Shown: positions 34,087-42,871 of the stretch, piece after piece | How positions within the stretch are numbered: the stretch's first letter is position 1 | Layout of the letters: each line of letters opens with the position of its first letter | DNA from: Sphingomonas bisphenolicum | GTDB lineage: Bacteria > Pseudomonadota > Alphaproteobacteria > Sphingomonadales > Sphingomonadaceae | Length of the DNA stretch: 64,000 nt | Reading direction: 5' to 3' | NCBI RefSeq assembly: GCF_024349785.1 | Contig: NZ_AP018818.1 | Location: 62,001 to 126,000 of the forward strand | Made by a program: the position numbers and the translations under genes | The notes under the pieces: generated by a model | The model's input: the letters and a program-made list of their open reading frames with translations, nothing else | Databases searched by the model: none | What the model was told of the DNA's origin: nothing

Positions 34087-34200
34087 GGTCAACCTTTCCT
34101 AATATCCTGCTCGGTGCCGCAGTCTGTATGGCAACGCTGGTTGCATAGCGACCTTGGCTTGTTCGGTGCGAAGCTGGACATTTTTCTACCTCACTGGGAA

Positions 34201-34216
34201 CCTATCTGCCGATAGG
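34201..34216. promoter_or_regulatory. Lux-box-like dyad, site A (perfect)
   Basis: CCTATC-TGCC-GATAGG, the best copy of the motif. It lies in the 219-base region between the divergent MDR operon (start 34086) and the LuxR-type regulator (start 34306), centred about 97 bases before the regulator ATG. Fits autoregulation plus control of the divergent operon. Confidence 0.58.
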
Positions 34217-34305
34217 AAAAAGGGATTGCGTTATAGATTCATCGCGCAGAATATATTTCGCATAACAGAACGAATCGCGCCAAGCGCGCGTCAGGAGAGA
34301 ACAGC

Positions 34306-36987
34306 ATGACCGTTGTGCCCACAGCTATCTTGCCGCCACGATCGACTCATATGCCGATCCGGCGGGCTGCATTGGCGGCGCTGACGGAAAGAGTGGCGCA
34401 GTCGCGAATGACCGCGGTATCCGCACCAGCTGGCAGCGGGAAAACGACCGCGATGCTGTTCTGGGCCGATGAACTCAGGGCGCAGGGACGCCCCGTTCTC
34501 TGGCTTGCGGCCAGGGCAGGAATAGAAAGCAAGCGGTCGTTCCTCCAGGCGCTCAAGGCCGCGGGCCTGTCTGCTGGTCTGCCGTGGGATAATTTGGACA
34601 GCGACGCTTCCGACGCAAACTGGCTATCCGTCCTCGCGACGATGGGCAGCGTAAAACCGGTTATCATCGTTGACGACGCGCAACTTCTGGCGAAGCCGGT
34701 TCTGGAATTTTTGGCTCAGTTGTCATCGAGCGCGCGCGATGCATTGACCATCATCATCGCCGCGCGCGGCACGGTCGGTCTGTCGCTGGCGCGTATGCGA
34801 GCGCTCGGATTTCTGGTCGAAGTGGGGGTCGCCGATCTGTCTTTCACCTTGGCGGAAGCGACGGAGTTGGTCACGCGGTCCATCGGAACGCCGGTGGACT
34901 CGCGCGACCTTCAGGATATTGTGGGCGATACCCAAGGCTGGGTTTCCGGTATCGTCATCGCGTGCGACATCTACCGTCGGCCCAGCGACAGCGCGGCCAA
35001 GCTCCGGCTGACGGGTCTGCGCCCCGAATTCGCCGAATATTTTCATGACGAAGTGGTGAGTTTGCAGCCGGACGACGTCCGCCGCTTCCTCGTAGACACG
35101 TCGATCCTCGACGAACTGACGCCTTCCGCCTGCGCCGCGGTAACCGGCGATGAAAATGCGCGCGCGATGCTGGACCATGTCTTTCGCGAAGGTCTGTTTC
35201 TGAACGCGATTGATCAGGAACATAGCCGTTATGCCTATCACCGGCTGTTCCGCGAAATGGTGCTGGGCCGGCTCATTGATCGGGCGCCCGACCGCGCTGC
35301 CGTCATGCATCGGCGGGCGAGCGAATATTTTGCCGAAACCGGCCAGCTTGCCCTGGCGATCGAACATGCGCGGCTGAGCGGGGACAAGGCGTTCCTTGCA
35401 GACCAGCTGGATCGTCTGGCTGAAGGACTGACCTATTCGGGCTATCTCTATCGCATCGAGGAACTGGGCGCGGAACTGCCCTGGCCGATCCTGGCCGAAC
35501 GACCCAACCTGCTCTTGGCTCTGGCCTGGAGGCGCATCCGCCAACTGGCCTTTTCATCGGCCGACAGACTGATTTCCGCCGCGCGGCAGGCCTGTGACGC
35601 GAAGCGCGAGGCGCAGTCCCTGCCCGCGCACGAAATCGAGCAACTGGACCTGCTGATTCGCCATCGCTTCGTCATGCTCGCGGCGGCGCGCGACGACATG
35701 ATCAGGGTCGAGGCCGATTCCGAGCCGCTGCTTGCCGAACTCGCCGACAGCCATGCCTATCTCAGTTGCACCTTGCTGGCGCAGCTCATGTCGGCGCGGC
35801 GCGAGCTGTATCATTTCCAGGATATGCTCAAGCTGGAGGCAGAAACCAGCCGTGCTCTGTCGCGTCCCGGCTCCGCCTTCGCCTCCATCGCCCTGAAGGC
35901 TTCGGTCGCGCCGACCATGATGGCGCAGGGAAAGATTCCCTTGGCGCAACGCTTTCTGGAAGAGGCCTTCGCGTTAGCGGTTGAAATCCATGGCGCGGGT
36001 TCCGGCCTGGCCGCGCTTCCCGCGCTGCCGCTGGCCGAGTTGCTCTATGATGCGGGCGATCTTGAACAGGCGGCCGAGCTGGCGGAACAATATCTGCCAG
36101 TCGTGCGGCAATGGGGCTTTTCCGATCAGATGGCATCGGGCTATCTGGTCAGCGCGCGGCTGTGGGCGGCGAGGGGCGATCTGCCCAGCGCGCTGTCGAC
36201 GCTTAACGATGCCCATCTCGTGGCAATCGAATGTGGGCTTGATCGCCTGCGCTCCTTCATCGTGGCCGAGGAAGTGCGGCTTTTGATCAAGGCGGGGCAG
36301 ATCGACGAGGCGGAGCAGCATTTTCTGGCGGGCGATCCGCAACTGGACGGTGAACCCATTCCGACCCTGCACCCAACGCGGCGCAATGAGAATATCGCGA
36401 TCGCCTGGCTCAGGATCGAGATGCAGCGCCACCGGCTGGGCCGGGCGCGCAAGGTCGCCTACCGGTGGCTGGAATTCGTCAAGCGCGCGGGAGCGATCCG
36501 GTCCGCGGTGATCTTCGAATTGCTGCTGGCGGAAATCGCGGTGCTTCAGGGTAACCGGTCCGAGGCGCGCAGGGCCGTTCGCGCTGCCGTGGAGATGGCC
36601 GAACCGGCCGGTTGGGTGCGGGTCTTCGTCGATGAGGGAGAGGTCATCGCGTCTCTCATCATCGAAGCCTATTCGCAGGGTCCTGAACTGGAAACGCCGG
36701 CCGATCGCTTCGCCGTTCGCCTTGTGTCGATGTTGCGGCGGGGACCGCAGATCGAAGCGGATGAAGAGGAGGACGATGATTTCGGCCTGACCGGGCGCCT
36801 GGCCAATCGGGAGGTCGACATTTTGACGATGGTCAGCGGAGGCCTGCGCAACCGGGAAATCGGCGATCGTCTCGGCCTGACCGAAGGTACGGTCAAATGG
36901 TATATGCAGCAAATATACGACAAGCTGGGCGTGCGCCGTCGGCCGCAGGCGGTGCTGCGGGCGCGGCAGCTCGGCATTTTGCCCTGA
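34306..36987 (+). CDS. MalT-like LuxR family regulator (LAL/STAND ATPase)
   Basis: 893 residues. A Walker A loop APAGSGKTT at about 40-48 and Walker B VIIVDDAQLL near 117 start an NTPase domain, followed by a long helical repeat (TPR-like) region and a C-terminal GerE/LuxR helix-turn-helix (LANREVDILTMVSGGLRNREIGDRLGL is its core, listed in parts: REVDILTMV, NREIGDRLGLTEGTVKWYM). This is the architecture of large ATP-binding LuxR regulators that are switched by a small-molecule inducer. There is no autoinducer domain. AGGAGAG precedes the ATG. Probable activator of the acyl-CoA part of the island through the dyads at sites A-E (inference). Confidence 0.92.
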   Translation: MTVVPTAILPPRSTHMPIRRAALAALTERVAQSRMTAVSAPAGSGKTTAMLFWADELRAQGRPVLWLAARAGIESKRSFLQALKAAGLSAGLPWDNLDSDASDANWLSVLATMGSVKPVIIVDDAQLLAKPVLEFLAQLSSSARDALTIIIAARGTVGLSLARMRALGFLVEVGVADLSFTLAEATELVTRSIGTPVDSRDLQDIVGDTQGWVSGIVIACDIYRRPSDSAAKLRLTGLRPEFAEYFHDEVVSLQPDDVRRFLVDTSILDELTPSACAAVTGDENARAMLDHVFREGLFLNAIDQEHSRYAYHRLFREMVLGRLIDRAPDRAAVMHRRASEYFAETGQLALAIEHARLSGDKAFLADQLDRLAEGLTYSGYLYRIEELGAELPWPILAERPNLLLALAWRRIRQLAFSSADRLISAARQACDAKREAQSLPAHEIEQLDLLIRHRFVMLAAARDDMIRVEADSEPLLAELADSHAYLSCTLLAQLMSARRELYHFQDMLKLEAETSRALSRPGSAFASIALKASVAPTMMAQGKIPLAQRFLEEAFALAVEIHGAGSGLAALPALPLAELLYDAGDLEQAAELAEQYLPVVRQWGFSDQMASGYLVSARLWAARGDLPSALSTLNDAHLVAIECGLDRLRSFIVAEEVRLLIKAGQIDEAEQHFLAGDPQLDGEPIPTLHPTRRNENIAIAWLRIEMQRHRLGRARKVAYRWLEFVKRAGAIRSAVIFELLLAEIAVLQGNRSEARRAVRAAVEMAEPAGWVRVFVDEGEVIASLIIEAYSQGPELETPADRFAVRLVSMLRRGPQIEADEEEDDDFGLTGRLANREVDILTMVSGGLRNREIGDRLGLTEGTVKWYMQQIYDKLGVRRRPQAVLRARQLGILP

Positions 36988-37001
36988 AGCGCGCGCCGCT
37001 T

Positions 37002-37017
37002 CCTATCGAAGGATAGA
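37002..37017. promoter_or_regulatory. Lux-box-like dyad, site B
   Basis: CCTATC-GAAG-GATAGA, one base from consensus at the right end. It begins 14 bases after the regulator gene ends and is centred about 61 bases before the BKACE start at 37071. Confidence 0.5.
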
Positions 37018-37051
37018 TTGCGCCGATCGCGCAACCTGCGACCGGCGCAAT
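37017..37051 (+). other. 35-base imperfect hairpin in BKACE leader
   Basis: ATTGCGCCG (37017-37025) pairs with CGGCGCAAT (37043-37051) and, inside an A/C mismatch, TCGC (37027-37030) pairs with GCGA (37038-37041) around a 7-base loop. It abuts site B. It may terminate the LuxR gene transcript, act as a leader structure for 37071, or be an extra operator; no T-run follows. Confidence 0.4.
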
Positions 37052-37070
37052 CTGCGCGAAAGGAACTATC

Positions 37071-38000
37071 ATGGCAAAACGCAAGGTCATCATCAGCTGC
37101 GCGATTACAGGCGCAATCCACACGCCCTCCATGTCGCCCTATCTGCCCGTGACGGCGGAGGAGATCGCGGAATCGGCGGTCGGCGCGGCGGAGGCGGGCG
37201 CCGCCATCATCCATCTACATGCGCGCAATCCCGTCGATGGGCGGCCGGACCAGAATCCCAACCTGTTCGAACCCTTCCTCAAGGTTATCAAGCAGCGTAC
37301 CGACGCAGTGTTGAACCTGACCACGGGCGGGCACCCCTCCATGACGGTGCAGGAACGCATCCGTCCCGCCCAGACATTCGCGCCCGAAGTCGCCAGCCTC
37401 AATATGGGGACGATGGGCTTTGGCCTGTTTCCGATGCTGGACCGGTTCAAGACGTTCAAGCATGAGTGGGAGCCGGCGGCGCTCGAAGCCTCGCGCGATC
37501 TGGTGTTCAAGAACACCTATGCCGATATCGAACATCTGCTGACCACCTTGTCGCCGCTGGGCACGCGGTTTGAATTCGAATGCTATGACACCAGCCATCT
37601 CTACAATCTGAAATATTTTCTCGATCGCGGCCTCGTCAAGGCGCCGCTGTTCATCCAGACCTGCTTCGGCATATTGGGCGGCATCGGCAGTCATCCCGAC
37701 GATATCATGCATATGAAGCGGACGGCCGACCGGCTGTTCGGCGACCAATATGAATGGTCCGTGCTGGGCGCGGGCGCGCGCCAGATGAGCATCGTCGCCA
37801 TGGCGGCATCCATGGGTGGCAATGTCCGCATCGGTCTGGAGGATTCGCTGTGGGGCGGTCCGGGGCGGCTGGCCGAGACCAATGCGGAGCAGGTGAAGAC
37901 CGCGCGGCAGATCGTCGAGGGCATGGGCCTGGAAATCGCCACGCCTGATGAGGCGCGCGCCATGCTGGACCTCAAAGGCGCGGACCGGACGAATATCTGA
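37071..38000 (+). CDS. BKACE family beta-keto acid cleavage enzyme
   Basis: 309 residues, TIM barrel. The zinc ligands are readable: His48 and His50 in IIHLHARNP and Glu in GLEDSLWGG; these correspond to the family's His46, His48, Glu230. TTGGHPSM and FECYDTSHLY are also conserved. BKACE enzymes condense a beta-keto acid with acetyl-CoA, giving acetoacetate and a new CoA ester, so the product enters CoA metabolism. The next gene, an acyl-CoA racemase/transferase, overlaps by one base (TGATG). Substrate type cannot be read with certainty. Confidence 0.9.
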   Translation: MAKRKVIISCAITGAIHTPSMSPYLPVTAEEIAESAVGAAEAGAAIIHLHARNPVDGRPDQNPNLFEPFLKVIKQRTDAVLNLTTGGHPSMTVQERIRPAQTFAPEVASLNMGTMGFGLFPMLDRFKTFKHEWEPAALEASRDLVFKNTYADIEHLLTTLSPLGTRFEFECYDTSHLYNLKYFLDRGLVKAPLFIQTCFGILGGIGSHPDDIMHMKRTADRLFGDQYEWSVLGAGARQMSIVAMAASMGGNVRIGLEDSLWGGPGRLAETNAEQVKTARQIVEGMGLEIATPDEARAMLDLKGADRTNI

Positions 38001-39094
38001 TGACGAAAAAAAGCGGGCCGCTGGCCGGTGTTCGCCTGCTGGAGATCGACGCGATCGGCCCAGTGCCGCTCGCGGCGATGCTGTTGGCCGATATGGGCGC
38101 CGAGATCGTCCGCATCGCCCGGCCGCCATCGGCCACGGCGGGGGATTGGGACGATGTCGGTGGTGACATCCTGCACCGCAGCCGGGCCGTGGCCTATCTC
38201 GATCTCAAACAGGAGGCTGATCGCGAACAGCTGCTCGCACTGGTCGAGCGGGCGGACGGGCTGATCGAGGGATACAGGCCCGGCGTCATGGAACGGCTTG
38301 GCGTCGGTCCCGATGCCTGCCTGGCGCGCAATCCACGGTTCGTGTTCGGACGCATGACGGGCTGGGGCCAGTCGGGGCCGCTGGCGCTGAGGGCCGGCCA
38401 TGACATCAACTATCTGTCGATCACCGGCGCGCTCCACGCGATGGGAGAGAAGCAGGGAACGCCGCCAGTGCCGCTCAATCTGGTGGGCGATTATGGCGGC
38501 GGCGCGATGTTCCTGATCTTTGGCCTGTTGAGCGCACTGCTGGCGGCGCAACGGACAGGCCGGGGGCAGGTCGTCGACGCCTGCATCACCGACGGCGTCG
38601 CATCGTTGATGAGCCTTTTCTACGCATGGCAGCCGAAGGGTCTGTGGGAAGATGCGCCGGGCTCCAACCTGCTGGACGGCGCGGCGCCCTTCTACCGCTG
38701 TTATGAATGCGCCGATGGACGGCATGTCGCGGTGGGATGCCTGGAACCGAAATTCTTTGCCCAGATGGTGGAGGGACTGGGTCTTTCCGACCGGCGCTAC
38801 GACCAGAACGACCGTAAAGGCTGGCCCGCGATGCAGGCTGAATTGGCCGCGGCATTTCTGAAGAAGAACCGGGATGAGTGGGCCGCTCTGTTTGCCGCGA
38901 GCGACGCCTGCGTGACGCCCGTTCTGTCAATGGAGGAAGCGCCACGGCACGCGCATAATGAAGCACGGGGGACTTTCATCCAGCGCGATGGCATAGCCCA
39001 GCCTGCTCCTGCGCCCCGGCTGTCCCTTGACACCGGCACCATTGGCGAGCCGTCGGTCGCAACCGTTGCGGATTTGATCGCGGCTTGGTCTTAA
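38000..39094 (+). CDS. Alpha-methylacyl-CoA racemase (CaiB/BaiF family III)
   Basis: 364 residues. GHDINYLSITGAL and NLVGDYGGGAM match the racemase branch. The three active-site residues of the mycobacterial racemase MCR (His126, Asp156, Glu241) map with a constant offset of 8 to His134, Asp164 and Glu249 here, which separates it from the CoA-transferases. The enzyme epimerises 2-methylacyl-CoA so that (S)-specific acyl-CoA dehydrogenases can act. This suggests a substrate with alpha-methyl branches, such as an isoprenoid or sterol-like side chain. Confidence 0.88.
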   Translation: MTKKSGPLAGVRLLEIDAIGPVPLAAMLLADMGAEIVRIARPPSATAGDWDDVGGDILHRSRAVAYLDLKQEADREQLLALVERADGLIEGYRPGVMERLGVGPDACLARNPRFVFGRMTGWGQSGPLALRAGHDINYLSITGALHAMGEKQGTPPVPLNLVGDYGGGAMFLIFGLLSALLAAQRTGRGQVVDACITDGVASLMSLFYAWQPKGLWEDAPGSNLLDGAAPFYRCYECADGRHVAVGCLEPKFFAQMVEGLGLSDRRYDQNDRKGWPAMQAELAAAFLKKNRDEWAALFAASDACVTPVLSMEEAPRHAHNEARGTFIQRDGIAQPAPAPRLSLDTGTIGEPSVATVADLIAAWS

Positions 39095-39176
39095 GGTGCG
39101 GATCGCGCCAGAACGAAGACGTTCACCTCCGTAAAAACCTGCTCTGGATCAGGGCAGGAGGTCTGCCGGGGCACTG

Positions 39177-39225
39177 GCCGTTTCGAACGGCAAGGCGGCA
39201 GCGCCGTGACTGGTCGCGGCGCTGC
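39177..39225 (+). terminator. Two tandem hairpins after racemase gene
   Basis: GCCGTT-TCG-AACGGC (39177-39191) is followed by GCAGCGCCG (39198-39206) pairing with CGGCGCTGC (39217-39225). They lie in the 288-base gap between the racemase gene and the TonB receptor and probably end the upstream transcript. The rest of the gap holds site C and shows no gene. Confidence 0.42.
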
Positions 39226-39271
39226 GGCGCAAATGCAACACCGGGATCAATTATGTTTGATCCGTCCAAAC

Positions 39272-39287
39272 CCTGTCGAACGATAGG
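39272..39287. promoter_or_regulatory. Lux-box-like dyad, site C
   Basis: CCTGTC-GAAC-GATAGG, one mismatch in the left arm. Centred about 103 bases before the TonB receptor start at 39383. Confidence 0.48.
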
Positions 39288-39382
39288 TGGTAAATGGCGG
39301 CCAATGCCGATTTTGCCGCAAGCGATCATGCCTGCGCGCAGCGCGGGCCATACCGATAAATGGACTAAATGAGAGGATTTTT

Positions 39383-41764
39383 ATGCGATTGACCGCACTG
39401 AAGTTGGCATTGGTTGCGAGCACCGCAGCAGTGGCATTTCCCTCATGGGCGCAGTCCGCCGCTTCGACCGCGCCGCAGGCGGATGATGCGAATGCTGGCG
39501 ACATAGTTGTCACGGCTCGTCGCCGGGAAGAACGACTGCAGGACGTTTCGGTTTCCATTTCCGCTTTCTCGTCAGAGGCGCTGGAACGCAGCACCGTCCA
39601 GACGGTAAGCGACGTCAAGACGATCGCGCCCGGCTTCACCTTCTCGTCCGAAGGGGGTAAGGACAATGTGGCGCTGACCCTGCGCGGCATCGGTCAATTG
39701 CCCCTGGGCGAAGTGACGCCAGGCGTCGTCATCTATCTCAACGATACTCCCTTGCCGTCGGTCGGCTCGAACGTGCCGACTTACGACATCGGCAGCATTC
39801 AGGTGCTCAAGGGGCCGCAGGGCACATTGTTCGGCCGCAACACATTGGGCGGCGCGGTCGTGATCGGCAGCCAGAAGCCGAGCTACAACTTCGAAGGCTA
39901 TGTCGAGGGCACCTACGGCCGCTTCGATTATCGCGAACTGGAAGGCGCGGTGAATATTCCGATCATCGAGGACAAGGTCGCCTTCCGCGCTGCGGGCCAG
40001 ATCCGTCGTCAGGATCCCCGTACCGTCGCCTTCGATGGCGGGCCTGGCTTCGACAATATCCATCAGGACGCCTATCGTCTCTCGCTGCTGGTCGAACCGT
40101 TCGAGGGCCTCAAGAGCACCACCATCTATGAATATTTCAAGGGCGATGAACTCGCCGGCGGCCTTTATCTGCTGCGCGAGAATTTCCCCTTTGCCGCGCT
40201 GGGTCTGGGCGTCGTCGAACCACAGGTACAGGCGGCGTTGCAGGCACAGAAAGCCAATCGCCGCGGTTCGTTCGACGGCGGCATCAATGGTGGCGCGGCC
40301 TATCGCAAGACCACGTCGATCACCAATGATACGTCCTTCAGTTTCGGCGATCTGACGCTGCGCAACATTTTCGGTTACCGGAAAAATTACAGCTATCAGT
40401 TGATCAACACCGGCGGGCTGCCGCAACTGCAAATCCCCACGGGTCTGCCGTCTCCCGCGCCATCGGCCGTGCCGTTCACCTTGTTCACGGCGTCTTCCGT
40501 GCTGGACCGGCAATATCTGACGAACGAAACCCAGTTGCTGGGTGATTTTGGCTCCTTCAACTTCATTGTTGGCACTTTCTACAATAATGACAAACCTGAC
40601 GGTGCCAGCGGATCGCAGTTCACGGCATTTTCCGTGGGCGGTGTCCCTGCACCTGCGGTGACGTCGCATGTCCGCAACAAGAACTGGGCGGTCTATGGCC
40701 AGATTGGTTATGAATTCACCGATAAGCTGAAGCTCAATCTGGGCGCGCGCTATAGCTGGGACAAGGTGTCGGCCTGCGGCGGCACCATCGGCACGACCTA
40801 TGTCGACGAATCCACCTGCCTCAGCACGGCAGCCCTGGGTCTCGCGGACGGCGTCGGCACCGTATCCAACAAGGGCGAGGAGCCGAGCTGGACCATCGGG
40901 CTCGACTATAAGGCGACCCCGGACTGGCTGCTCTATATCGTGTCGCGGCGCGGCTATCGCGGCGTCAATGTGAACACGCCACTATTCGAAACGCCGTTCA
41001 CCACCGGCGGCACAGATCCGGCCTGCGTGGCGACCGGTGGCGTCTGCGCGGATCTTCGTCCCTTCCAGAAGACCGGGGAGGAAACGATCACTGACGTCGA
41101 AATTGGTTCCAAATATGACTATCATGTCGGATCGGCGCGCGGGCGCCTCAATATCGCCGCCTATTACAGCAAATATAAAAATGCGCTTCAGTTCCTGAAT
41201 ACGCAGACGACCGTTCCCAACGGCACGCCGGATTCGCCGACCAACGGGTCGCTGGCCGCCAATGTCGCCGATCTGCGGATCTGGGGCGTCGAATTGGAAG
41301 CCTCCATCAGCCCCGTGCGCAGCCTTACCGTCGGTTTCAATGCCGCCTATACCAATGTGAAGGTGGAAAGCCTGACCATTCCTGCAGGCCTGCCTTCGAC
41401 GATCGTGCTGGGCGAGGGCCAGATCAACAAATATTCGCCCAGCTTTTCCGGCACCGCCAGCGTGAGCTGGACCCTGCCGATCCGCCCGGCTGACGGCGAC
41501 GTGGTGGTCAACGCCGACCTGTTCATGACCGACGATTTTGGTGGTCAGAACGGCGAAAAGCTGCCGGGTTACCAGTTGGCCAACGCGCGTCTGGACTGGC
41601 GCGGGATCGGCGGCACGGGCCTTGATCTGGGCATTTATGTGAAGAACCTTTTCAACGAGAAATATTTCGCGGCTTCCAGCGTTCTTCTGCCGTCCTTCCC
41701 AACCAGTTCGGTTTATGCCGGCGATCCGCGGACCTGGGGCATCATGGCAAAATATACGTTCTGA
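39383..41764 (+). CDS. TonB-dependent outer membrane receptor
   Basis: 793 residues. Signal peptide MRLTALKLALVASTAAVAFP with cleavage after SWA or AQS; TonB-box region DIVVTARRREERLQDV; plug domain with VLKGPQGTLFGRNTLGGA; beta-barrel ending in aromatic WGIMAKYTF. It imports a large or scarce molecule through the outer membrane. GAGAGG precedes the ATG at 39383; the open frame before it is not signal-like. Its place next to the regulator and the racemase suggests uptake of the pathway substrate rather than iron, but this is inference. Confidence 0.93.
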   Translation: MRLTALKLALVASTAAVAFPSWAQSAASTAPQADDANAGDIVVTARRREERLQDVSVSISAFSSEALERSTVQTVSDVKTIAPGFTFSSEGGKDNVALTLRGIGQLPLGEVTPGVVIYLNDTPLPSVGSNVPTYDIGSIQVLKGPQGTLFGRNTLGGAVVIGSQKPSYNFEGYVEGTYGRFDYRELEGAVNIPIIEDKVAFRAAGQIRRQDPRTVAFDGGPGFDNIHQDAYRLSLLVEPFEGLKSTTIYEYFKGDELAGGLYLLRENFPFAALGLGVVEPQVQAALQAQKANRRGSFDGGINGGAAYRKTTSITNDTSFSFGDLTLRNIFGYRKNYSYQLINTGGLPQLQIPTGLPSPAPSAVPFTLFTASSVLDRQYLTNETQLLGDFGSFNFIVGTFYNNDKPDGASGSQFTAFSVGGVPAPAVTSHVRNKNWAVYGQIGYEFTDKLKLNLGARYSWDKVSACGGTIGTTYVDESTCLSTAALGLADGVGTVSNKGEEPSWTIGLDYKATPDWLLYIVSRRGYRGVNVNTPLFETPFTTGGTDPACVATGGVCADLRPFQKTGEETITDVEIGSKYDYHVGSARGRLNIAAYYSKYKNALQFLNTQTTVPNGTPDSPTNGSLAANVADLRIWGVELEASISPVRSLTVGFNAAYTNVKVESLTIPAGLPSTIVLGEGQINKYSPSFSGTASVSWTLPIRPADGDVVVNADLFMTDDFGGQNGEKLPGYQLANARLDWRGIGGTGLDLGIYVKNLFNEKYFAASSVLLPSFPTSSVYAGDPRTWGIMAKYTF

Positions 41765-41778
41765 TGCGGCCATGGGAC

Positions 41779-41809
41779 GGGGAAGGTGCGCGATCTGCGC
41801 GCCTTCCCC
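41779..41809 (+). terminator. Terminator-like hairpin after TonB receptor
   Basis: A 13-bp stem, GGGGAAGGTGCGC (41779-41791) with GCGCGCCTTCCCC (41797-41809), one T-G wobble, 5-base loop, 14 bases after the stop codon. Only a short pyrimidine run follows. It separates the receptor from the F420 operon. Confidence 0.55.
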
Positions 41810-41869
41810 TCTACAAGGACAGGTTTGCAGCGAGACGGCAGGGCGTAGGAAGTTCCCGAGAGGATGACC

Positions 41870-42871
41870 ATGAAGCTCGGCATATGCAGTATGTGGGGGG
41901 ACCGGCTGGACGGATTTCGCGAAGAGGTCCGTCTTGCCGCCGATCTCGGTTTTGAGCTGATCAGCGTAGGCGATTCGCCGGCGGGTTGGCACGAACTCTA
42001 TGTGTCGCTGACCCTCGCCGCGCTTGACGCCCCGAAAGCGACTTTGGCGCCACTGGTCACCTCGCCCTTCATGCGGCACCCGCTGGTGACGGCCTCCGCC
42101 CTCAGCACGATCGACGATCTCTCCGGGGGGCGCGTGGCGCTGGGCCTGGCGACTGGCGGCAGCACGGTTATGGCGATCGGGCGGCCGCCCGCCACGCAAC
42201 GAGAAATCCGCATGGAACTGGCGGCGCTGCGCGATCTGTTCGCCGGACGGCCCACGCATATGGACGGGGCGCAGATCAAGCCGCTGCGCTTCGCCCGCCC
42301 GATTCCCATCTATTATTCCGCCTTCGGCCCCAAGGCGCTGGCGCTGGCGGGCGAGCAGGCCGACGGCGTCATATTGTTCGCGGGCGAACGCCATCTCGAC
42401 GCGCTCAAGGACCGGATCGATACCGTCCGGGCCGCGGCGCAGGCGTCCGGGCGCGATCCCCTGTCGATCGATATCTGGGTCGTTTCCTTCGCATCGATCC
42501 GTCCCACACGGGCCGAGGCTATCGAGGATCTCAAGGCGTTCATCGTCGTCAATGGCATGGCCTTTCGCACGCCCGAAACCCTGGCGCGTGTCCCGACGCA
42601 GTTTCGCGGCAAGATCGATGCACTGCACGCGCGCTATGATCCGACCGAGCATGTGGTCGTGGGCGGCAGGAATGTGGCCCTGATGGAGGAATTGGGTCTG
42701 ACCGAGTTTCTGGCGGACTTCGATACGCTGGCCGGGCCGGTCGATGCGGCCGTGGATATGCTGCGGCGCATCGAGGCGATGGGTGTCTCGACCTTCATCG
42801 CGGCCTTGCCTGGGCACGCTGCGCCGCTAGAAACCATTCGCGGGCTTGCCCGAGCGCGGAGTATGATGTGA
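41870..42871 (+). CDS. LLM-class oxidoreductase, Mer-like, probably F420-dependent
   Basis: 333-residue luciferase-like TIM barrel: KLGICSMWGDRLDGF start, TSPFMRHPLVTASALSTIDDLSGGR and GLATGGSTV. The layout recalls methylene-tetrahydromethanopterin reductase and related F420 enzymes. GAGAGG before ATG 41870 sets the start. The gene overlaps fbiC by four bases (GTGA), so it is made together with the F420 biosynthesis enzymes, which argues that it uses F420 and not FMN. It would reduce or oxidise a pathway intermediate by hydride transfer. Confidence 0.85.
   Translation: MKLGICSMWGDRLDGFREEVRLAADLGFELISVGDSPAGWHELYVSLTLAALDAPKATLAPLVTSPFMRHPLVTASALSTIDDLSGGRVALGLATGGSTVMAIGRPPATQREIRMELAALRDLFAGRPTHMDGAQIKPLRFARPIPIYYSAFGPKALALAGEQADGVILFAGERHLDALKDRIDTVRAAAQASGRDPLSIDIWVVSFASIRPTRAEAIEDLKAFIVVNGMAFRTPETLARVPTQFRGKIDALHARYDPTEHVVVGGRNVALMEELGLTEFLADFDTLAGPVDAAVDMLRRIEAMGVSTFIAALPGHAAPLETIRGLARARSMM

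Noticed and set aside
34306..36987. Quorum-sensing role for the LuxR-type regulator
   Set aside because: It has an ATPase and helical repeat region instead of an autoinducer-binding domain, and no LuxI-like gene is nearby.
38000..39094. Annotation as formyl- or succinyl-CoA transferase
   Set aside because: The racemase residues His134, Asp164 and Glu249 are all present at the right spacing.
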